A stretch of 64,000 bases of DNA from the NCBI GenBank assembly GCA_033439295.1, contig JAVTLE010000015.1:2356001-2420000 (forward strand). The letters are read 5' to 3'. Under the pieces are notes generated by a model. That model worked only from the letters and a program-made list of their open reading frames with translations. It made no database searches and had not been told where the DNA came from. The DNA is from Deuterostichococcus epilithicus (Eukaryota; Chlorophyta; Trebouxiophyceae; Prasiolales; Stichococcaceae). Positions 1-12,300 of the stretch are shown here, piece by piece. Within the stretch, counting starts at the first letter, position 1; each line of letters begins with the position of its first letter. Position numbers and translations under genes: made by a program.

Positions 1-3000
1 CTCAGAGCCTGCAGAAGGTTAGAGGATGGGTGCCGATCAACACTGCCTCTCACATCCGCCTTCCACACGTGTCATGCAATACCCTTTGCAGTTGGATCCG
101 GGACCGTTCCAGAGTGCTGCTGCTGCAGCTGCCATGCGATCGCAGGCGACATGCCAGGCAACAGAGAGCAGAAGCAAAGGCAAGCACCTGGAGCGCTGCG
201 TCGAGGTCCGTGCACAGCAGCTCCTCGTTGCGGCTTCCATGACCTGCACAGCCGCCACCTTCATCGCAGAGCGCTGCGCCTGTCAGCTGCAACGCCGTCA
301 GCAGCGACAGGCGCCCGAGCACCGTCAAGCACCCCGCGCTGGCGGCATCGTGCACGCGCAGCGTGAGGTCCAGCCGCTCCAGGGTGGCCATGCCAGCCAG
401 GCAGGCCAGGGTGTCGGCGGCGGGCGCCAGCTGCAGCTGCCGGCAGGCGGTCAGGCCCGCCAGCAGGGCGGTCAACTCCGTGGGCACCCGCCCCAGCACA
501 AGTTGTGGCGCCGACAGCGACTGCAGGCCCGTCAGGCGCACCAGCGCCGCTCCCACCTGCCTTCCAGCAACACACGGCGCAGTCACACGGAGTCGGCATG
601 CAGACACGCACTCGCAGACCAAACGCAAGACCGCAGCAAGACCGCAGGGTTCTCGCACGGGAGCACCTGAGGTGCTGACTGCTGCATCTGACATGCAGTA
701 ACAGCAAGACGTTTTCACTGTCAGGCCGCACGCCGCTGCACGCCAGCGTGCAGCGCCTGGCAGGATGCATGCAGGGCAGGCACAGCGACCAGGCATTCGC
801 AGCAGGCCTCCGGGGCTGCTGCCACAGCAGGCCTCGACAGCCTGTGCTGACCTGCTCGATCTCCTGCAGCCCGGGCTCCCAGTCGGAGTCGAAGTACACG
901 CAGTCGACTCCTGCCTGCACCTCCAGCGCGCGCAGCCCCGGGAAGGCGCCCGGCTGCGCCAGGTCGTGCCACAGCTGCCTGCGTGTCGGACAGCCGGCAG
1001 CAACCACAGGTCAGGTCAGGCTTCGGACCATGCGCCCTGGATGCACGGCGTCACCAGCTCATGACAGCTCCGTTGCGGGCGCGGACGTGGGCGCAGCACC
1101 CCGGGTGTGTAGCGGTAGCGGCTGCCCGTGCCTCGCAGGTGACAGATCTGAATCCGCGGCGGACCGTCCCAGCGCAAGAGCACAGCACCGCAGCACACTC
1201 GAGCAAGGGCGCGCGGTGCTGCCACACGGCCTAGATTTGTACTCAGGGTTCCTGGGCAGCGTGCACGACCCAAGATTCGCCTGCTCACCCCATGATGGTG
1301 TCGCCGCACGTGATCCGCAGCGCCGTCAGACCGCTGCCCAGGGCATTGACAGCTTTCAGCAGCTCCAGGCCCGACTGCTCGTCCTCGGCGCCGGGGATGG
1401 CCAGGCTCAGGGTGCGCAGTCGCGTCTGCGCGCCGAGCGCGGACGCCAGGTGGCGTGCCGTGGGCTGCGACAGGTAGCCGAAGTCCGCGGCCAGCCACTC
1501 CACCTGCATGCCGGCCAGCCCGGCCCAGCCTGCGAGCACCAGTCAAGACAGTCTGCAGGGCTCCTGTCTGGCGGGGTAACCGCCGGTTTCGCAGCAAGCA
1601 AGAGTCCGTCGCCAGCCTCGCCGCCTGCATGCCAACCAGCTCAGCTCAGACTGCCAAAGGAAGATGTGGCCGAGGATACAGTTGTCCGGCTGCCGACGTG
1701 CCTGTTCTGTGCTGCTTGAATATGCAATCATCAGTCGGGTCGGGCAATGAGGCCTGCTGCACAAGACGCTGGGCTTGGGGATGCTGCGCTCGCGCCCGCC
1801 GACCGGGGGGGCTGGCCTGATGAAGTCAGAGCCGCGCAGAGGCCGGCGTCTCCCTGGCAGTCACGCTACAGATGCATGGGTGCCACAGCAGAGGTGACCG
1901 GCCGCCGGCGGCGCAGCCCGACAGCACCGGTGGCCACATCGCAAGACTGATACACAGATGCATCACGCAGCTAGACGGCTGGAAACCTCCCGCACCTTCC
2001 TCCAGCTTTGCCAGGTGGTTGTGATTGCCGCACAGCGACAGCGCCCGCAGATTCGCGTGCAGGCCGTGCAGCAGGTCGCCGAGCGCCGCGTCATCAAACA
2101 CGAGGCACTTCTCCAGCGCCAGACCAGTCAGCTGCCTGTGCGGACAGGAGGCAAGGCGTCAGGGCCCAGACAGTCACAGGTTCTGATGCTGGCGCCGGGA
2201 ACGGTCCTTCGTGTCTGTAGAGCCAACATGCTGTGCCAGGCACGGCCACATGCGGCACCGCGCTGATGAGACTCAGCAGCGCCGTCAATCGCTTCCAACA
2301 GGTCCAGCTGGCTGCTTGGGCGGTGTATGATAAGTGCTGAAAAGTGTTGCAGCTTGGCGCCTGATATGCTGACACAAGGGTTTTACACCTCCTGGAGGAA
2401 GGAGAGGAGCGCACGTCATCTGCGCCATGGGCGAAAACTCTGAGCGGACGGTCCTGACATACTCCTGGTCCGTGCTGTCGTGCATGAAGCTGGCGGAGAC
2501 CATCAGCTGCCGCAGCGACGTCAGCGCAGTCAGGGCGCTGAAGCCGCTGAAGCGGGTTGGCGTGTCCGCCGCCATGCCGAGCAGCTCCAGATTGTCAAGT
2601 GCTGTAAGCGCCTGCGGCGGCGGCAGAGTGATTTGCCTCCATCCGATGTGAGTTTCCGCCATCTACATCGTGGTAGAGCCTACTGCAGCTGGCGCTCAGG
2701 AATTTCCCGGAGTCTGGGAGCTGTTGAAAGATCGAGCCATTGTCATGGTGGAAGGCGGCACCTTGAGGGAGACCGGGCCGACCGTCTGACGCTCGCAGTG
2801 CGCCAGCGACAGGTTGAGGCGCCGCAGCAGCTTCAGTTTCCCGAGGTGCCCGACGTCAGGCAGCGCTGCGCAGTGCAGCTCGGACAGCGACGGCCAGAGC
2901 TGCTCCATGGCGGCCTTCAGGCTGTCCAGCACCTGTCGGGTCCAGCCGTCCTGCACGTCCCGGGGCTGTGCGGAGATTTGGTCCATGAGCGCGCTCAGGT

Positions 3001-3619
3001 CCAGGCTGAGGCATTCCAGGGTAGGCGCCGGCTCCTGCGGGCGCCGGCAAGCTGTGTGAGCTCAGCCTGTTGGCGTGCGCGCCTAGTTCAGGATGTGTGT
3101 CTCAGTCGTTGGGTGCCAACAGGCTGGCTACTCGGCAGCGCACGCTGCCCAGAAACCAGTGCACACGGTCGAGCAACGACACAGGCTATATTGCGACATC
3201 GAGGACAGCGTCTCGAAAGCAAAACCAGCGGGATCACCTGCGAGAGCGTGTTTGCCAGCAGCTGCACGGCGTCCTGGCGCAGGCGCAGATTGAAGGCGTG
3301 CAGGTGCTTCAGCCCTGGAAATCGCGGCAGCAGTCGCAAGAAGTCGGGCAGCGAAATCTCCGCGACCGTCAGCATCGAACGGCCCTCCTCCGCCCAGCTG
3401 CGCGCATGCATCAGGAGGTGACGGATTGCCCTCATGTTGGTCTGCACCGGTAATGAGGAAGTCGCGCAGCACACGCTGCGACCGCTACAAGTCAGCCGTG
3501 TGATGCAGAGTACTTCCTCACCTCTTGTTCACCAGTGAAGCGGCAACCCAGTCCTCTCCCTCGAGATTTTTGACCACTTTCTGGATCCACTCGGGCGGGA
3601 GATACTGTTCATCGGCCAT
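1..3619 (-). CDS. F-box/leucine-rich-repeat protein A (3' part beyond window)
   Basis: Likely substrate-recognition subunit of an SCF-type ubiquitin ligase. The first exon (3619 to 3522) opens with ATG and an F-box-like stretch, LPPEWIQKVVKNLEGEDWV, followed by a GTGAGG donor. Downstream exons on the minus strand encode leucine-rich segments in order: about 3450-3230 (FLRLLPRFPGLKHLHAFNL), 3020-2760 (HLGKLKLLRRLNLSLAHC), 2660-2470 (LTALDNLELLGMAAD), 2100-1980, 1520-1290 (LRTLSLAIPG), 980-850 and 560-260 (LTALLAGLTACRQLQL). At the left edge a CTGCAG acceptor begins another exon, so the gene continues out of the window. It resembles the F-box/LRR gene at 26338-30428. The F-box and LRRs are seen; the ubiquitin role is inferred from the family. 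Internal exon borders are not all fixed. Confidence 0.6.
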
Positions 3620-4328
3620 CCTCGCCAGTCGCCCCTGGCCTTGGTGATCCTGTTATCAGGCGTTTTGAAGACGTGCAGCTGCGAATTGAACGTTTGACGC
3701 GGTCTGCGCCTGAAAGGATGTCGGGCGTGTGTCACAATTACTCAGTTGACAGACAAGTCTGACACTCCAGTGAGAACCCGCCGAGAACCCGTAAATAACG
3801 GGCTCAGAGGGGACACTGGAGCTTCCCAGGGTCAAGTCAGCCTGCTAAAAGGGCGGCAGAGATACAGAGGGCGGTGCCGCATCTCTGAGTCGGGTTGTCG
3901 ACGGTAGTGCAGCAGGCTGTCGCGAGGCCCACTTTGGCGGCAAATCACCCGGCGGTGTCCCAATCACGTCCTTTCATCGGCCCATTCAAGTAGCACTGTT
4001 ACTGTTTCGGTTCTTACTTGTCCGACTGAGCCTGCTTCGGAGTCACGTTTCCTGCAGCTGGTCAACATTCTTTGATCTGACTGATAGTGCAGCCAGTGGC
4101 CTGCGATCATAGCACAGCCAACGCCACCGTGCGACGGACCAGTAAGCGGCCTCGGCCAGTACCCAATAAGCAAATGCCGCAGCAGCGCCCCAGCATTAGT
4201 ATGGCACCCCGAGGCGTTGCTGACACGAGTAGTACCTACGAGCACAAACGTAAAGGCTCCGGCCATGTGGGTGCACTCAAGTTACCGCTGCTGATGAACA
4301 TTCCTTCCAGGCTGCATGATGATGAGCA
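3620..4328. other. Intergenic, between divergent genes
   Basis: About 700 bases between the divergent F-box/LRR gene (minus) and the next plus-strand gene. It must hold both promoters. I see no clear TATA box, RNA gene or repeat, and the open frames here have no recognisable domain. Confidence 0.5.
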
Positions 4329-5870
4329 ATGCAAACTGCAAAAATTGCTTATCGTGCAGGACACGAAATATGGGACGAGACCAGCTCATCTAGCAGCGGC
4401 AGCAGCGTCTGGGTCTCGGCATCAGCAGGATCCGGCGCAGGCGCCGCGTCCACGTGCTCGGATGTCAACATGCGTAGTAGCGGCAGCAATGGCAACGGCG
4501 ACGGCGCGGCGTCCACAATCCCACATCAGACGCCGCCCTGCGGCCAGCCAGGTGGCGGTAACAGCAGTGGCGGCGCGCAGCGAAGCAGCGGCGCCTTCGT
4601 GGCAGTGCGGCCGCAGCGGCCCAGCGAGGATGTGAGGGCGGCCTGGGAGTCTGGCTACGCCGAGGTCGCCGGTGGGCTCTGTGACACATCAGCCTATTCG
4701 AGTCTACATCACAAGTCCGTGTGTTGCTCGCTGCTGAAGCACTTTTCCGGATACCTGACAGAGCTGACAGGCGCAACGTTGCTGTCAGCGCACACTGCAG
4801 TGGCTGCCGCTGACCTTGTCATCCTGTTTTCCCATCCTGTGTTCCCATTGTCCCGTCCTGCCCTAAGCCACCACTGCACTCACAGGGCTTGTCTGGCTGG
4901 AGACGATGAAGCTTTGGGACGAGGGCGGCAGCAGCGCGGGTGGCGCTGTTGGTCTCGCCGGCATCAGCCGCAACGTCGCGGCCGCCGCGGCTCGCCGCCT
5001 CGCATGCGAGTACTTTGACCGCCAGCTGGACGAGGCCGTCGAGGAGCTGTTCGCCATGGGAATGGAGGTGCTTCTGACATCTCTACTCTGTAAAGGGCTG
5101 TGGTAGTACTACAACATGCTCGGGAAGGAACTGTTTGCCATGACAAGAAAACATGGCGTATGGATGCATGCAATGACATGCATCCGGGTTACAAACGAAT
5201 CCTTGAACGACAACAGTGTGTTCGACCTGAATGACGAGTTCCACTTTCATCGCCCAGCGCTTTCATCACCCAGCGCTGTGTGATGAACACGGAAAATTCG
5301 TCAATCGGGTTGATGTGCAGCAGTTCAGGTTTGTCTGCCATCTCCTTGGCCACAGCCTCCAGTACTTTCATGCACGTGTGCACGATCATTGTCTAAACCA
5401 AACGCCCAGACGTAAGCGCCAAAGCACTCTTGCTCTGATAAGGATTCCAGTGCACGCCGGACATCGATCAAAGTCCTGGAGGACGGAGCTGTTCGCCATG
5501 TGCATGGGGGGTGCGTGGCAAAGTGTCAGGCCAGGCTCCGCTTATTGCAGACGACTTATCTGTCAACACTGCAGGGCACCAGTCTGGCTGTTGCCACTCG
5601 CTAGACACGCCGAACGTTAGCATCATATGAAAAACATCGCTTGCAAAGTATTACCGCTGCGCAGACTCCCAGCTGCAGCACGACCGCTCACGGTTAAATG
5701 CAGTTGGGACCTGATGATCCCTCAGCCACCGATACTGCTGTACTGACCTGCAGGTGGGGCGCGTGCATTTGGAGGGCGAGGATATGACCGAGTCCGAGTC
5801 GGGCGGCGGCAGCGCTGCCGGTGACTATCCCGAGGATGAGCTGCCGGCGGAGTGCCACTGGTGGGGGTAG
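4329..5870 (+). CDS. Hypothetical acidic protein, three exons
   Basis: Not recognised. Three plus-strand exons join in phase: 4329-4671, 4886-5067 and 5754-5870, giving about 213 residues. Residues 1-115 are Ser/Gly/Ala-rich low complexity ending in AAWESGYAEVAG. The middle exon holds an Ala-rich amphipathic stretch, EYFDRQLDEAVEELFAMGME, likely helical. The last exon is short and acidic (EGEDMTESESGGG) and ends in HWWG before TAG. Splice sites are G|GTGGGC, CACAG|GG, GAG|GTGCTT and TGCAG|GTG. No signal peptide or membrane segment is evident. The second intron (5068-5753) contains an open antisense stretch noted in the findings. Phase consistency supports a real gene; function is unknown. Confidence 0.45.
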
Positions 5871-6265
5871 GGCCAGGCGCTGCAGTTCCAGTCTGATGGA
5901 AGCTAGCTTCAGTTCAAAGCCTTGCTGATGTTTCTGCTGGCGTCCGTGTGGCCATTGAGACGTGCTATTCTAGTGCAGCCGGTTGACTTGGGCGCAGATG
6001 ATGAGGATCTTGTGACAAGTTGCACCATGCGTGGTTCATGAGGGTGCCAAAAACCGTCTGTGGCTTGGCTGTAGAAAGTTTCGTCTCATCAGAGCAGCAC
6101 CACTCATCAGCTCATCTGTGGCCTGAGCAGTTGCAGGCATGATCAGCACGCGGTTTGACGTTTAGAATGCTGTGGTTCCAACCAACACAACTGATCTCCA
6201 CACGTGCTCCAATAAATCGGCAAGTGGCACCATCGAATAATGGGCCGCCCATGCCAACTACCGCC
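5871..6265. other. Convergent intergenic region
   Basis: About 400 bases between the 3' ends of the plus-strand hypothetical gene and the minus-strand aldolase gene. It presumably contains both 3' UTRs. No convincing TGTAA (or TTACA) motif, repeat or RNA gene was seen. Confidence 0.4.
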
Positions 6266-9200
6266 TCACTTGCCGGCGCCGCCGAAGCGCAGCGCTTGCA
6301 GGATGCGACCGCCGCCCGGCACTGGGTGCTCCCCCTTGAACTCGCCCAGCTGCACGCCATGCAGGAGTGGTGTGAGCAGGAAAACGCAACAGAGTTGCGA
6401 TGCCAACGTCTGGCAGTGTCGATGACTGCAGTTGCGGCAATACAACGCATGATCACTGTGCTGTGGAGGGCAACGAGCTTGCATCTCGAGCAGATACATA
6501 GTAGGAACAGTTCCGCCGTGGGCTGTGGGCCTGCCATTTGTGTCCTCATCACGGCTGCAGAGGCGGCATGGCCTGCCGCTGAGATGCGCACAGCTGGGCT
6601 AGCACTGCACAGAATCCCCCCTCCCCGCATGCACCCAGCCTTAGAAAGCAGCATCCCACCTGCGCCTGGCCGTTGGCCTTGGCCAACTTGGACAGAATGT
6701 CCTGTGCCTTCTGTTTGTTGGCAGGCTCGCCGCTCCACGCCTGCAACGGGCCAGACAAGACTGTTGTCGGCACCTGTCTGTAGTGAACTTTGAGCAAGCG
6801 AAGAAGGGGCAATCATCTTTATATTGCGCAATTCATCGTGGCTTTCCCGTTCACTCACACGTCAGTGTACTATCCGCGCCTGCTCTGTACACTGAACTGA
6901 GCCTTTGCTCCTGTCGTGGAGCAGCGAGTCCCAGTCGCCCATTCACCCACCTTCAGGGTAGCGGACTGGAGGGCGCGGCCGTAGGAGAAGGTCAGCCGCC
7001 AGCCGGTCTGCGCGCCGATGCGCTTGACCTCCTCCTGCAGCGCCTGCAGGTTGAGCGTCGACTCCTCCTCCGACATGCCACCGCTGCGTGTCACGAGGGG
7101 TTGCGAGTCAGCAGGGCTGCGGCTCGGGAGGGTTGCATCTTCCAAGTGGTTTGCAAATAACATGTGTTTGCAAATGTGAGCCCCGATACTCCTCCATATG
7201 CCGCTGCTGCGACATAACATTTGGACTCGGTTTCCCAGAGCGAGACCTCAACCACGTCTTGCACTTATCGTGCAGCTCCTGCAGGTCGAGCCGACTCCTC
7301 CTTCAACATGCCGCCGCTACAGGGCGCAGCGGTCTGTCGGTCGACTGGCTAGCAGCATATGTGTGGTTGCATGTTGAGCGCGACCGCCTTCGCTGACACA
7401 TTGCCGCTTCACTGAGAGTGCGGGGACCCTCTGCTGCCACGCTGAGAGCTCACATACTAGTCCTTTGCGCCTCAGTTGCGTGCCTTAGCCGGTGGTGGCC
7501 AAGAGGCGTGCTAACCATTTCTGCCCAATCATTCATCTCAGAACCGCCCTGGGAGGTGCCCTGCTAACAAAGACCTCTGATAAGTGACTGCATGCCGGAA
7601 ATGCGAGCTCGGGGCCTGTGATGTCACGAGCACCTGAGGAAGTGGATGCCGGGCACCGCGGGTGGCACCGTGCGCAGGCAGGTACGCACGGTGTACTTGG
7701 CCACATCCGCAGGCGACGCCGGCGGCGCGTCCAGACCTGTGTGTGAGGGGACGCAAGGTCGGTACTCAGAGCCAGCAGGGCTACAGCGATGGGCACTTTG
7801 CGGACTGCAGGCGCAATTGCACAGGGCGCAACGCCACGCACAGCTCTGCCAGCGGCGCCTCCAGACGCTCATGGTGGCAGCACATGGCATCCACAGTGCG
7901 GCGACTGACTGCATCGGTACCTTGCATGGCATTGCATTGCATCGCATATCAGCGAGGTCGACAGCCGGGCTCCAGGTTGTTTCTCACCGTCTCACGCGCT
8001 GCGCGACCTGTTCAAGCTAAAGGACTGCGGGCATGATGATGGCCGGAGGTGTGGCGGAGCTCACCTGGCAGCACCATGTTGGGCTTCAACAGGATTGCGT
8101 CCAGCTGCACGTGGTACTCGTTCAGCAGCCGGAAGACATGGCTGTAGACGCGCTCCGACCAGTACGCTGTCGTCTCAATCGAGTAGTCGCCTGATGAACA
8201 TGGAGGCGGAATGCGTTTGAGGAGAACATGCTGTGCTCGGTGGCTACAGGTCGTCACTATCCAGCAGTCGTCTCGCGCACAGCAACGTGCAGCCGTCGCA
8301 AATGCGTTCAGGCATCGGCGGCGGCGGAGCTGCCCTGTATCGTGAGTGTCGGGGAGGCAGCGAGGGTGCAGACCGAGCAAAGCTCACCTGGGCCGAGGGT
8401 GACCTCCGGCTCGACGATCGGCACCAGGCCGTTCTCCTGCGAGCAGACATGCCAAGCGCCAGGTCAGTGCAATCTGAGGCCCACCTTGGGATGACCGCCA
8501 GGCGCTGCAGCCCAGCCCAGGACAATGGTGCAGCAAGCATGTGCACGGTAGCTCACTGCCTGGACGCCTCTGCAATATGCTGCTCGCTTCCCGAGCAACA
8601 CATGGGCCTACAATCTGGGCACAGCGCCTCAGCAAGGATCAGCTCGCCTGGCAGATCTGCGCATAACGGGCGAGGCCATGTGCATTCTCCAGGATTGCAG
8701 TCGTCGATGGGCAGCCGTCGCTGCCGTCGCCAATCTTGATGACGGCGCGCCACTTGGCGAACCGTGCCCCCTGCTTGTAGTACGCTTTGCACCGGTCGCC
8801 CAGCCCGTCAAGGCCCTGTGGTGAGAGGGAAGAACATGCATGTCTGGACTGCAGCAGCCTTATGTTCATGTGTGCCAGTCGGTTGGAGGGCCACAGCCAT
8901 GTCACTCTTGCGTGGACTCTGGATCAGGGCGGCCCAGAACATATTCCCAAAAAATGACACAGGATATATAGATAAACATATATCTATCTCACCTGTGTGG
9001 CGGTCTCGCCATCGGTCCCGGGCAGGACCTGCAGCCCTGCGTCATGCAAACACAACATGATGTCAAGGCCCGCGTCTTGCGCCCTGCAGCACCGACCCCA
9101 GCAGCAAGAGCAGCCGCAGCGGCTGAGGGTGGTGATTGCTCCGCTGCGCCGTCATTTCAGCCGCAACGGATCAGTCAGTGGCGGAGACACTTGCGGCAGT

Positions 9201-10218
9201 TTGCGCACTTACCGGTGTCGACCTTGATGCCCGGCACAATGCCCTGGTCCCGCAGCACGTCCACGAAGGGCTTGCCGTCAGCCGTCGACTGGTACAGGGT
9301 CTCCTCAAACATGATGCACCCCGAGATGGCCTCCCCCAGGCCTGCGGCAACACACAGACTCGAAATTCGTGGCCCAAACCACACCCCTCGTCATAGCTGG
9401 ACACAAAGTGCATAAAGTGTCAGCCTTGCAGTGTCATCCCAAGTGCCATGTGGCAGGCTCGGCAAGAAATATGCGTTCAAGGCGCACTGGGAGCTGTGTA
9501 GAGGAGCTCGCGCCAGTCACGGCGGTTGTCTTCTGTGTTTTCGACGCCAACTGAGTCCAGTCGTTTTCCCGTGGTGGCATTGCTCTCATCTGATGCCTGC
9601 AGAGGTGCAAAGATTCGGCTAGCCAGGTGCGCCAGGGCGTCTGGTTGCTCAGAAAACACATTCAGCTGGCCGCCCCCCGCCAAAGTGCCCCAGAGAATCC
9701 GCCACTTCAAACAGTGCATGTACAGGGTAGTGGCAACACCCGCATCATTGGTGAATGCGGGCTTTGCCACTGCATCCCTGGGCGCTGCACACCTCTGACG
9801 GACAGCATAGCGGTGCAAAGTCGTACCAGGATGCCGAAGCCGGGGCGCGAGATGTACTGGGCTGTCGCCCGCATCTCCTCGAGGTACGTGTTCTCCAGTG
9901 CCGCCTGCGCAGGTGTCAACGCTGATGATGCAGACTTGCCTGGTGGCCGTGGCCTGATGTGCCCATGCACCGAGCTGCGACGTGCACGAACCTCAGCGCA
10001 AGATCCATCGAGTGAATTGCAAGTGCGTGGATGACGGGCAGATGCTGTGGACAGACCTCGAATGCAGACGTCGCACAGATGCGGCCGGCACCGGCGCGCA
10101 GGCACTGCCGCTGAGCGGCTGCCCGGGCTCGGCGCTGCTGCTGCACCGGGAAGACCACGCGGAAGCTGCTGCAGCTGCGATGCAGCGCTGCAGCCCGGAC
10201 GTGCGGGGCGCATATCAT
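6266..10218 (-). CDS. FBA: Fructose-bisphosphate aldolase, class I
   Basis: Cleaves fructose 1,6-bisphosphate to DHAP and glyceraldehyde 3-phosphate (glycolysis, gluconeogenesis, Calvin cycle). Twelve minus-strand exons: about 10218-10057 (Arg/Ala-rich, transit-peptide-like), 9904-9827, 9596-9488 ([17 protein letters not shown]), 9341-9213 ([16 protein letters not shown]), 9036-8993 ([11 protein letters not shown]), 8815-8648 ([18 protein letters not shown]), 8436-8388 ([12 protein letters not shown]), 8190-8065 ([11 protein letters not shown]), about 7730-7634, 7083-about 6952 ([14 protein letters not shown]), about 6740-6662 and 6349-6266. The Schiff-base lysine is in ILLKPNMV and the active-site lysine in WRAVIKIG. 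Most codon phases I checked across splice sites agree. The intron after 8648 starts GCGAGC, a GC donor. The first exon is the least certain; plastid targeting is inferred from its composition only. Confidence 0.93.
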
Positions 10219-10871
10219 CCCTGCGCGCCACAGCTGGAAGTTGCAATCTCGATAAGATCAGGCACGGTGGGGAAAGAATTGTGATCATTCGCAGGGCTCC
10301 TGTAGAGCGTGTTTCACCTCGGTCAGTCGCGCCGCACGGCTGCGCCAGAGCAGAGCGTGAGCTAGTGTGTGCCATCATGGCTGCCGTGCTGCAGTCACAC
10401 TGCCTTGGGGCTGGCCTGTCGGACTTCAGACGCTGTCGAATGAGTTTGAACAGCTGCAGTGCATGTGCTGCGGCTCGCGCGTTCAAACAATTGCAGACCT
10501 TGCTGAGCCTCAGAAACTAGGATGGGATCGAGTTGTCTGACTGTCAGACAAGTTCTCACTCCTCAATCTGGAATGCTTCACCGGCCTTTCTCGGTCGTTG
10601 CTACAACGCGGAGACGCCTACCTATGCGGACATACCTACCCTTGCAGCAATTCATGCATAGAGATCCTAGCACATATGGGTGACAGTCACCATCAATGCA
10701 ATGGTGCTTACCCCGCCCGCCGGCCGCAGCACAACAACACTGCGGTGTGCCCGGCAATAGCTTGCTCGATAGTTCCCGAACTACTGTAACCCATCATGCC
10801 TAATGCAGACGTGTTTGCTCGTTAACCTACTGCCTCTGTAAGCCAAGTCGCGGGCCTCATTCAACCCACAT
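10219..10871. other. Intergenic between two minus-strand genes
   Basis: Lies upstream of the aldolase start and downstream of the glycosyltransferase stop. It should carry the aldolase promoter. It is less GC-rich near 10500-10800. I see no defined element. Confidence 0.4.
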
Positions 10872-12240
10872 TCACTCACCATGCATGTCATCTGCTGCAG
10901 CTGTTTGCTGGGGCGCCGCAAGGATGTAGTCCTGCATGACTTGTCCAAAGCGCCTGGCGGTTGTCGGCGCAAACTTGCGCACGAAGAGCGGGCAGTCGGT
11001 GCCCATGGCCCGGTAGCGCTGTAGCAAGGTGCGCACTGCGCCGCTCGCCTCCAGAGACCTTGCCTCGTCTGCATGCTGGTCCTCCCACAGCTGCACCTCA
11101 CCCTTGTAGGGATGCCCCTGCCACACGGGATCTTTGCTGGGGTACTGTCCTGGAGCCAGGCCCCGCCGCCACTTCTGCCTCCTGGGCCGGTCGTGCCCGC
11201 TTGTGCTGTTCCCCTTTCGGGTCCGCGGCGGCCGGGAGAGCCGCGGCGCTGGTGGCGACGGGCACGGCCGGTGATGCCGCTTGCCTGGCCTCTGGATAGT
11301 CACCAGCCTGACGTCGCCGCTGCTGGCGCTGCCACGGCCGCTGCCGGGCAGCAGCCGCTGCACCGGCTGCGTGATGCTGTTGAGGATGCTGCCCATGCTG
11401 CTGCCGATGCCGCTGGCTGACGTCAGGTCTGCGGGACCGCTCGCGAAGATCGCGGCGGCAGCCGAGCCAGCTGCGGTGAAGTCGCAGGTGGCATATAGCG
11501 GCACCCGCAGCCTGTCAACAAGCTCCGGCTTCACCATGCTGGTGACGGTCCACGCCCTGTTCGGTGCATCAAGGGTTCATCTGAGAAAACTGCGGTTCCG
11601 GCGGTGAACTTTTGCAGATTTGCGGAGTGGGTGCATATAGGTGGGAGGATTAGCAGCAGCAGCATATGGCAAGGGGATCTCGAAATCTCGAAATATGCAG
11701 CTAGCAGAACGAGCAGCTCTGCAGCCCTCGGATCAGGACAATGCAACGAGTGCATGCCGCAGTCCTCCGGACCTCGGGTGTGGCCCGCCTGTTCGAGGCC
11801 AGATGACGTTGGTGGATGTCCCTGTGCAGTCCGTCTCGTTGTCCAAGCCTGCGACGACATGGGTAGGCGTCGCAAAACCTGAGTCAATTTACCCGGCTAC
11901 CATGGGCGACTTGCCGCTCGCTGGGAAGGTATGCCGACAAGCCCAACTAGCATCCACTGGTGCATGGGATACTGGCACTCCAAACAGCTGCAGCGCTCCA
12001 ACCCCTCACCCAGAGAGGCCAGCAATGTGGGAATGTAGTGCTCGTCGGCGACGCAGTATTTCGCCACGTGCCCCATGGACCAGCAGTGGGCTGCAAACAG
12101 TTTGCTGACGCGTCCGTCCTGTGCCACGACCGCCGCATGCTTCCTGCATAACAGATACGATGTCTGCATCTCGGGCACAAGTCTGGCTGATTCATTGATG
12201 TGAGCCGCAGCAGCGGGCAGGCGGTGCTGCTGTCAGCGGC

Positions 12241-12300
<60 letters not shown>

